Shown here: positions 12,362 to 17,440 of the stretch, piece after piece | Position numbering within the stretch: the stretch's first letter is position 1 | Layout: each line of letters starts with the position of its first letter | Assembly: GCA_023664705.1 (NCBI GenBank) | Contig: JAMPFE010000045.1 | Location: 1 to 17,440, forward strand | Source: Lachnospiraceae bacterium | GTDB taxonomy: Bacteria; Bacillota; Clostridia; Oscillospirales; Ruminococcaceae | Length of the DNA: 17,440 nt | Direction of reading: 5' to 3' | Made by a program: the position numbers and the translations under genes | Notes under the pieces: generated by a model | Databases searched by the model: none | What the model was told of the DNA's origin: nothing | Seen by the model: the letters and a program-made list of their open reading frames with translations, nothing else

Positions 12362-14047
12362 ATGCCACAGACAAACAAAAAGATAACTGCTCTTTACTGC
12401 CGCTTGTCAAAGGAAGATTTGCGGCTGGGAGAAAGCGAGAGCATCCAGAACCAGAAGCTGATTTTGGAACGTTTCGCAAAAGAAAATCATCTTCCGAATA
12501 TTCGCTTTTTCGTTGACGATGGAATATCCGGCGTGAAATTCAAACAGCGGGACGGATTACAGGAAATGCTCGACGAGGTAGAGGCGGGAAACGTTGCGAC
12601 GGTCATAACGAAAGACCTCTCGCGATTGGGCAGAAATTATTTGAAAACGGGCGAGCTTGTCGAAATAACCTTTCCCGAAAACGGAGTGCGTTACATCGCG
12701 ATAGCCGACGGGGTCGACACTGCGCGCGAGGATAACGAGTTTATGCCGCTGCGCAATTGGTTTAACGAGTTTTACGCCCGCGACACGTCCAAGAAGATAC
12801 GAGCCGTGAAATTTGAAAAGGCTCGCCGCGGGGAGCGTTCGAACGGCGAAAGACCTTACGGGTATCTGATAGACCCCGAAAATCATAATCACTTAATCGT
12901 TGATAAGGACGCAGCGCCGATTGTCAAGAAAATATTCGAGATGTACGTTGGCGGTGCGAGAATGCGCGATATTCAAGATTGGCTGAGGGAAAACAAAGTC
13001 CCCACGCCAACCGAGCACCGCTACCGCGATCTCGGCAAGGGATATCATCCGCGCCCGTGTCCGGAAAGCTCGTGCAATTGGTCTACAAAAGCGCTGGCGT
13101 GTATTCTGACGCGGCGGGAATATATCGGGACGACCGTAACGAACAAGAGCACAAAGCTTTCGTACAAGTCCGACCGCGTTAAAATGAATGACGACAGCGA
13201 ACGCTTTTTCTTCCCGAATACGCACGAGCCGATAGTCGACGAGGAAACGTTCGAGTTAGCTCAAAAACGGTACGCGACACGCACAAGACCGAAAAAGAAC
13301 AACGAAATTGACCTTTTCGCGGGATTGGTTTACTGCGCGGACTGCGGCAAGAAAATGTACGTTTTGCACGGTTCGCAAAAGAAACGTGTAACGTCGTATT
13401 CCTGCGGGAATTATCGAGACCGAAACCGCGTGGCGCAGCGTGTGATATGCACGATGCACTACGTTCGCCAAGAGGTTCTGATAGAGCTTGTCCTCAAAGA
13501 CATACGCCGTGTTTTGCGATTTGTGAACGACCGCGAGCGGGCGTTTATTGCAGCTGTAAATCAGAGCGACAAAAAGCAGGCAAAAGCCGAATTGGCTGCC
13601 GAAAAACGGGAGTTAAAAGCAGCTGAAACACGCCTTGATGAATTGAATACTCTGTTCCGCAAATCCTACGAGGATAACGCTTTAGGTAAAATTTCCGACG
13701 AGCAATTTTCTTTTCTGACCTGCGGTTTTGACGAGGAAAAGGCTGAGTTGGAAAAGCGAAGCGACGAATTGAGAAAGTCTTTCAAGCAATCAGCGGAACG
13801 AAAATCCGACGTGAAGAAATTTGTTTTGCTCGCAAAGAAATACGTCGATTTAAGCGAGTTGAATTACGAAAACGTGCACGCGCTTATCGACAAAATTCTG
13901 GTTCACGAGCTTGATGAAAGCAAGGGAACGCGTGAAATTGAAATACTTTACAGCGGTGTTGGTAAGATATACAGCGGTGAGCCGCCTGTTGAGGTCTCGT
14001 TTTTCGTTAAACGCAGAAATGGATATTTACGGCTCATTGTGGGCTGA
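12362..14047 (+). CDS. Large serine recombinase (TndX/TnpX-like integrase)
   Basis: 561 aa from ATG 12362, which has AAAGGAG 7 nt upstream; an in-frame TTG at 12338 overlaps that site and is rejected. The resolvase domain (about 8-155) has catalytic S16 in YCRLSKED and the Arg residues R14, R88 and R91 (KDLSRLGRN). The recombinase domain (about 165-265) has PYGYLID ... VKKIFEMY ... WSTKALACILTRREYIG. A zinc ribbon uses C325, C328, C348 and C363. A coiled coil (about 395-485) is followed by a DUF4368-type end (SELNYENVHALIDKILVHE ... REIEILYSG). The length is close to TndX of Tn5397 (533 aa). It would excise and insert the element through a circular form. It lies at the end of the plus-strand module and converges on the minus-strand operon, so an attachment site is likely close by. 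Confidence 0.95.
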   Translation: MPQTNKKITALYCRLSKEDLRLGESESIQNQKLILERFAKENHLPNIRFFVDDGISGVKFKQRDGLQEMLDEVEAGNVATVITKDLSRLGRNYLKTGELVEITFPENGVRYIAIADGVDTAREDNEFMPLRNWFNEFYARDTSKKIRAVKFEKARRGERSNGERPYGYLIDPENHNHLIVDKDAAPIVKKIFEMYVGGARMRDIQDWLRENKVPTPTEHRYRDLGKGYHPRPCPESSCNWSTKALACILTRREYIGTTVTNKSTKLSYKSDRVKMNDDSERFFFPNTHEPIVDEETFELAQKRYATRTRPKKNNEIDLFAGLVYCADCGKKMYVLHGSQKKRVTSYSCGNYRDRNRVAQRVICTMHYVRQEVLIELVLKDIRRVLRFVNDRERAFIAAVNQSDKKQAKAELAAEKRELKAAETRLDELNTLFRKSYEDNALGKISDEQFSFLTCGFDEEKAELEKRSDELRKSFKQSAERKSDVKKFVLLAKKYVDLSELNYENVHALIDKILVHELDESKGTREIEILYSGVGKIYSGEPPVEVSFFVKRRNGYLRLIVG

Positions 14048-14243
14048 TGGTATCGTTACGCGATGTCACCACTTTTTCCTGCATCAAAATCATACCCCCG
14101 CATCGCTCCCGAACCGCTCGCAGAGCAGTTTCGCGAACTCCGCGAAAACCGCCCCAAATCCGCCCGAGAACGGTGCGGAGGTAAACGTACCCGACCTTTG
14201 CGAGAAAATCTCACAAATCGCGCGACATCTGCCCCAAAATCGA
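14048..14243. other. Gap between convergent genes, candidate place for an element end
   Basis: 196 bp separate the recombinase stop and the DUF6103 stop. There is no clear terminator hairpin. All frames are partly open (GC-rich, coding-like), including a minus-strand frame ending at 14090 that reads FAEFAKLLCERFGSDAGV. That could be the decayed end of a gene that the insertion cut. No convincing direct repeat with the left junction (4700-4800) was seen. Confidence 0.3.
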
Positions 14244-14471
14244 TCACGGCTGCTCGGTCGGCTTGGCGCGAATGGATTTCGGCTTTTCCGCACTCTGCTG
14301 CTTTGCCGTCATGTCGATAAAATCGCGCACGTTCTGCGGCACGATCTTCCCGTAAAGCTGCTCGGCGTACTTTGTTATTTCCTCGTCGAGCGAGGTTTGT
14401 TTCATATCCAGATACATCTTCAGCGCCGAGATTTTCGTATCGTCAAGCGCGATTGTTACCGTGTTTTTCAT
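14244..14471 (-). CDS. DUF6103-like small protein of integrative elements
   Basis: 75 aa, ATG 14471, AAGGAG upstream, overlapping the end of the previous gene's trailer. The sequence has the pattern I associate with DUF6103: a first strand TVTIALDDTKISALKMYL, then SLDEEITKYAEQLYGKIVPQNVRDFIDM, then a basic Pro-rich tail (KPKSIRAKPTEQP). The strand-helix-helix order looks like a ribbon-helix-helix DNA-binding protein, but this is inference. It is the last gene of the five-gene minus-strand operon and may regulate it or the transfer genes. Confidence 0.75.
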   Translation of the reverse strand: MKNTVTIALDDTKISALKMYLDMKQTSLDEEITKYAEQLYGKIVPQNVRDFIDMTAKQQSAEKPKSIRAKPTEQP

Positions 14472-14483
14472 AGCAAACTCCTT

Positions 14484-15197
14484 TCAAAGCCCGAAGATAA
14501 TTATCTTCATATCCCGCTCCACCTCGTCCTGCGAGATTGTGTGCGGCTGCGAAAATAATTCCGCATATTTCTCACACAACTCGTCCGAGAGGGAGCAGAA
14601 ATCTTCGCCGTCATCGCCGCAAATGAAGAACGGACCCGCGACAATGCCCTCGGGGAAACGCCTGTTTCCCTCCATACCGATGAGCTTCGCTTCCTCGTTC
14701 CCGACCATAATCGCATTGGGATCATGGAGGAAACCTATCGGCTCAATCAGACCGCCGACCGCCTTGCGGAGCGATTGATAATCGCTCCCGATCTCGGTCA
14801 CATAAGCCGGTTTGTTCGGCTTGACCATTACAACTTTCATCATACTTTGCGGCATAAATTTCACCCTTTCCTTGTCGTAAACAAAACAGTATTTCACATC
14901 AAAACCGCAACGGAATGCGAACAAATTATCCTTGCTTTCGAGGACGAAGCGACCGCCGTCGGCGTATTCTTTTTCGGCTTCCGCGGCGGTCTGCATAAGT
15001 TTTTCGCGCTCCGCAATCTCCATTGCCTCGGCGAGCGCGGAGCGGAATTTCTCGTTTTCGAGATGCGGCATCCGCGAGTGCCACTTTCGGTTCTCGCCCG
15101 CGATCCGCAGATAGCCGACCCGCGCAGTCTTGTATTGCGGATCATCGTTGTCGTAGAACATCGACCTATCCGCGGCTTGAATTGCTAATTTCCGCAT
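14484..15197 (-). CDS. Fusion of an element-specific N-terminal module with a DUF3846 domain
   Basis: 237 aa, ATG 15197, GAGAGGG site overlapping the upstream stop (15209). Residues 1-115 carry SMFYDNDDPQYKTARVGYLRI ... ENRKWHSRM ... FRCGFDVKYCFVYDKE (each piece visible in order). The 148-aa product encoded at 15889-16335 has the same series (SMFYSD ... ACVGHVRMDFG ... FWSTW ... LRCRPERGNYDRYMYCYDK), so the two are paralogous. Residues about 120-215 match DUF3846: MKVVMVKPNKPAYVTEI, LRKAVGGLIEPIGFL, DPNAIMVGNEEAKLIGM, RRFPEGIVAGPFFICG, EDFCSLS. DUF3846 proteins are common in phages and conjugative elements and lack a proven function. Cytosolic. Confidence 0.75.
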   Translation of the reverse strand: MRKLAIQAADRSMFYDNDDPQYKTARVGYLRIAGENRKWHSRMPHLENEKFRSALAEAMEIAEREKLMQTAAEAEKEYADGGRFVLESKDNLFAFRCGFDVKYCFVYDKERVKFMPQSMMKVVMVKPNKPAYVTEIGSDYQSLRKAVGGLIEPIGFLHDPNAIMVGNEEAKLIGMEGNRRFPEGIVAGPFFICGDDGEDFCSLSDELCEKYAELFSQPHTISQDEVERDMKIIIFGL

Positions 15198-15208
15198 TGA
15201 ATTCCCTC

Positions 15209-15892
15209 TCAGAAAAGTGTTAGTTGAACACCCTCATCCTGCTCGATTTCCTCGTCATCGCTCTGTTCGGGTCCGGTAATATCAGCGTCCTCGCCCTGCT
15301 CCGTTTCGGAATTTTCTTCTTCAAATTCCTCATCGGTTTCGGGATCGCAGACGGTCAAATTATCGTTGATCCGCCTTGTACATTCGGGGTCGCGTATCCT
15401 CGCCGCCGCGCTCTCGAAGCTCTCCAGATACCGTTCGGGATTTTCGTACCGACGCATAATTATGAGGTCATCTTCGGCGATAGCACGCCGCAAATTTTCC
15501 GCGTAATTGGTGATTGCGGCGATACAAAACTGCTTATATTGCGCCTCCGAAAGGCTCGACGCTTGCTCCCGAACGAATTTCAAATTCTCGTCCGCGTCGA
15601 TGATTTCCATTGCTTTCCGAGCGTTCTCGCGAATCTCATCGGGGCGTGCCATGTAATTAGGGTCGACATCGGGCGGCAGTTCTCGGTAATAAATATCGGG
15701 CAGTCCGAACAGCGAGTTCTCCTGTTTTTCGAGCTGCCCCTTGTAATAGAGAATGTGGTTCTTCACCAATTTCAAGCCCACGCCGTCCGTCCAGAACGGA
15801 TCGGAGCCGCCGTTTGTAAACAGTTCGTTCCAACGAGCATACTCCTTTTCGAGTTCTGCGGCGTAATCAATTTGCTGATTTCGCTTGCTCAT
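15209..15892 (-). CDS. Conserved-looking element accessory protein, unknown function
   Basis: 227 aa, ATG 15892, GGAG 8-9 nt upstream. The ATG overlaps the stop of the preceding gene as ATGA, so translation is coupled. It is an all-helical, charged, soluble protein: AAELEKEYARWNELFTNGG at the start, then DPFWTDGVGLKLVKNHILYY, ELPPDVDPNYMARPDEIREN, a central KQFCIAAITNYAENLRRAI, and DDLIIMRRYENPERYLESFE. The tail (about 180-227) is highly acidic and probably disordered (EEFEEENSETEQGEDAD). I have seen this pattern in Clostridia integrative elements, always unnamed. The operon context is the only clue to function: early, accessory or regulatory genes of the element. Confidence 0.75.
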   Translation of the reverse strand: MSKRNQQIDYAAELEKEYARWNELFTNGGSDPFWTDGVGLKLVKNHILYYKGQLEKQENSLFGLPDIYYRELPPDVDPNYMARPDEIRENARKAMEIIDADENLKFVREQASSLSEAQYKQFCIAAITNYAENLRRAIAEDDLIIMRRYENPERYLESFESAAARIRDPECTRRINDNLTVCDPETDEEFEEENSETEQGEDADITGPEQSDDEEIEQDEGVQLTLF

Positions 15893-16335
15893 AGCGACAT
15901 CTCCGGCGATTGGGCTTCGTTCGGTTCCTGCGACTGCGCGAGCGCCAGTTCTTGCTTATCGTAGCAGTACATATAGCGGTCGTAATTGCCGCGTTCGGGG
16001 CGACATCGAAGCAGAAAAAGGTGGTCGTCGGTTTCCACAGAAAAGCCGTAGCTGCCGTCCAGCGGAAGGCTTTTATTTTCACAACAGATACGTTGCATTT
16101 CTCTCCTGTTTTTTAAGATACCGCTCCGCAAATCGTTCACGACAAAATTCAAATCGTTCATAAACGATTCAATATTCAAGTCCGAGCGATGCCCCCACCA
16201 CGTTGACCAGAACTCGTTTCCGCTGCCGAAATCCATTCGCACGTGACCCACGCAAGCGTTACGCAGAGCGGGTTCGCAGTCCGAATAGAACATTGATTTC
16301 TGTTCCGGTTCGGCGCATTTAATTTGGTATTTCAT
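15889..16335 (-). CDS. Element-specific protein, stand-alone paralogue of the N-terminal half of the 14484-15197 product
   Basis: 148 aa from ATG 16335, which has GGGGGAA just upstream; the ATG at 16353 is rejected because the site fits only the inner one. It overlaps the end of the upstream gene by 17 bp and the next gene by 4 bp. Visible in order: CAEPEQKSMFYSDCE, ACVGHVRMDFGSGNEFWSTW, a helical part with VVNDLRSGILKNRREM, then SYGFSVETDDHLFLLRC, GNYDRYMYCYDKQEL. The shared module with the DUF3846 fusion suggests a common ligand or partner. No transmembrane segment. Function unknown. Confidence 0.75.
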   Translation of the reverse strand: MKYQIKCAEPEQKSMFYSDCEPALRNACVGHVRMDFGSGNEFWSTWWGHRSDLNIESFMNDLNFVVNDLRSGILKNRREMQRICCENKSLPLDGSYGFSVETDDHLFLLRCRPERGNYDRYMYCYDKQELALAQSQEPNEAQSPEMSL

Positions 16336-17434
16336 GTAATTCCCCCATTTCAAAATCCGAAATTTGCTCCTGTTCGGGAGTTTCTATCATCGAATACAAG
16401 TGACCGCCGCTGCTCGAAAGCGCACCGTAATCGGTCAATGCACCGCCTGTTTTATCGAGGATTTTCTTCGCCATGTCGGTCGCGTGGACGCTCTGCAACA
16501 GCGTTCTATCAAAGTCGGGAGGCAGCATTTTCGATAAATATTTTTCTCCAAAATCGGAGTAGGAATGAACGGAATTATCGAACTCAAAGCTGTCAAGCAA
16601 ATTCAAAACACGCCACGCTTTTTCAAGCTTGAACTGTTTCTCATTTTCCAATACCGCCTTGAATTTCGCGGCATTCTCGCGGGATAATTCAGCGTATTTA
16701 TTCGCAATATCGTTTAATATGCCGACGCGTTCCATATTGCACAGATGCTCGGCGGTTATCTGCGGAATTGCCGATTCAAATTTAAAATAAACGCAGTCCT
16801 CGATGCGCTTTTCGCCGACCGCCTCGGCAATATCCTGCAAGAATTCCTCGTCGGCGGGGAGCGTCAATGTTTCCGTTTTCATCTTGTAAACGTCCTCGTC
16901 CTTTTCGGGAATACCCGCGATTTCCAGCCTGAAAAGCCAGTCCTCGGGCGGCTCGGGAAGTTCCTCGTTGTACACGAGAGCGGGTTCGTAGGAATCCGCG
17001 ACCGCGTAATAACCGTCGATAAAAACGCCGCCCTCGCGCTTTGCCATAGCGCATCCGACCTTTGCCGCGTCGAGAAAAGCGAACACCTCGTCGGGAACAT
17101 CTTCCAATCCCTCGAGCATTTCATTTTCCAGAACGATCTCGCCGTATTCGGCATAGCCCGTACACGGATAAACGGGTATCGTTTGCAGATTATATGTGCG
17201 ATTTATCGCCTCATTAATGGTTTCCATCGGCTTTTTCAAAAGCGCACGGTAAGCGTATTTCTCGGAGGTGTCCGCGCTTATTTCCTCGAGCCTTTTGGCG
17301 AGAAAATTCAGCTCGTCGAGCGTAGGCGGCTCATCAAATTCCACGTCTGCCAGTTCGGGAAAATCCTTGCACTCCGTGATGTGTATGGACGTTCTGCCGA
17401 AAATGCGCTCCCTGTCCATCGCGTCGACTATCAT
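16319..17434 (-). CDS. Element accessory protein, unknown function; 5' end at the window edge
   Basis: 371 aa if it starts at ATG 17434; a later ATG at 17419 (MDRERIFGR) is also possible, and the frame is open to the window edge, so the true start is undecided. Soluble and acidic. The first half contains SIHITECKDFPELADVEF, PPTLDELNFLAKRLEEI, INRTYNLQTIPVYPC, YGEIVLENEMLEGL, then AMAKREGGVFIDGYYAVADSY, a layout I associate with unnamed proteins of Clostridia conjugative elements. The second half (about 195-300) holds LPADEEFLQDIAEAVGEKRI and helices, and may be a separate domain. The C-terminal 17 bp overlap the next gene. It leads the visible operon, whose promoter must lie beyond 17434. Confidence 0.72.
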   Translation of the reverse strand: MIVDAMDRERIFGRTSIHITECKDFPELADVEFDEPPTLDELNFLAKRLEEISADTSEKYAYRALLKKPMETINEAINRTYNLQTIPVYPCTGYAEYGEIVLENEMLEGLEDVPDEVFAFLDAAKVGCAMAKREGGVFIDGYYAVADSYEPALVYNEELPEPPEDWLFRLEIAGIPEKDEDVYKMKTETLTLPADEEFLQDIAEAVGEKRIEDCVYFKFESAIPQITAEHLCNMERVGILNDIANKYAELSRENAAKFKAVLENEKQFKLEKAWRVLNLLDSFEFDNSVHSYSDFGEKYLSKMLPPDFDRTLLQSVHATDMAKKILDKTGGALTDYGALSSSGGHLYSMIETPEQEQISDFEMGELHEIPN

Positions 17435-17440
17435 GTTTTT

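Noticed and set aside
4700..14120. Direct repeat marking both element ends (att core)
   Set aside because: Short similarities such as ATCAAAATCAT versus ATCATCATTTTC were compared, but none is a convincing shared core; TndX-type enzymes need only a dinucleotide, which cannot be found by eye.
14090..14293. Minus-strand ORF overlapping the DUF6103 gene end as a real gene or frameshifted extension
   Set aside because: DUF6103-like proteins are normally about this short and the 75-aa frame has a natural basic tail. The other frame has coding-like composition but no start signal.
15224..15964. Long plus-strand ORF of 246 codons opposite the minus-strand operon
   Set aside because: It is the antisense of a well-supported gene with a ribosome binding site and ATGA coupling. 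The product is a hydrophobic jumble typical of shadows.
16319..17434. Antirestriction (ArdA-type) assignment of the 371-aa protein
   Set aside because: Acidic composition and element context are suggestive, but I could not match the ArdA sequence pattern, so it is left as unknown.

Overview
The window looks like DNA from a low-to-mid GC member of the Firmicutes, most likely a gut or rumen Clostridia (Oscillospirales/Lachnospirales type). This rests on AGGAGG-type ribosome binding sites, TTGACA/TATAAT promoters, an ECF sigma factor paired with a DUF4367-like membrane protein, a Tn4451/Tn5397-type large serine recombinase, and the DUF3991/TOPRIM, Mob_Pre, DUF6103 and DUF3846 families typical of integrative elements in that class. 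No rRNA, tRNA or CRISPR array was seen. All family assignments come from reading motifs, not from searches.

Region 1 (1-4480) is more AT-rich and chromosome-like. After the 3' end of an unknown gene and two strong hairpins, a minus-strand cluster reads, in transcription order: ECF sigma factor (from 4424), DUF4367-like anti-sigma candidate (3869), a small secreted protein (3033), two paralogous secreted proteins (2489 and 1671) and an unknown cytosolic protein (GTG start at 1106). The layout suggests an envelope-signal regulon, with the sigma factor controlling the secreted proteins beside it. A 9-mer, ATGTNTAAA, lies upstream of all three secreted-protein genes, at exactly the same distance in two of them.

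Region 2 (about 4740-14047, plus strand) is an integrative mobilizable element or part of a larger one. It starts with a 5'-truncated relic of the large SNF2-helicase/DNA-methylase protein of such elements. This is followed by a DUF3991/TOPRIM primase-like gene, a hairpin-rich stretch with a pMV158-like oriT, and a MobV (Mob_Pre) relaxase. A cargo pair comes next: an AAA ATPase with a PD-(D/E)XK-like C-terminus and a lipoprotein bordered by GTGTCACC repeats. The region ends with about 0.5 kb of apparently noncoding but highly structured DNA behind its own near-perfect promoter, and then the large serine recombinase.

Region 3 (14244-17434, minus strand) is a tightly packed five-gene operon of integrative-element accessory proteins (DUF6103, DUF3846 fusion and unknowns), convergent with the recombinase. 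It is either the other arm of the same element or a resident element that region 2 entered.

The best candidate for something undescribed is the transcript region 11766-12285. It has a strong promoter, a hairpin plus rrn-boxA-like leader, multiple hairpins and a long-range helix, and it sits directly upstream of the recombinase promoter. The sigma/anti-sigma/secreted-protein cluster and the pMV158-like oriT are the next most useful observations.
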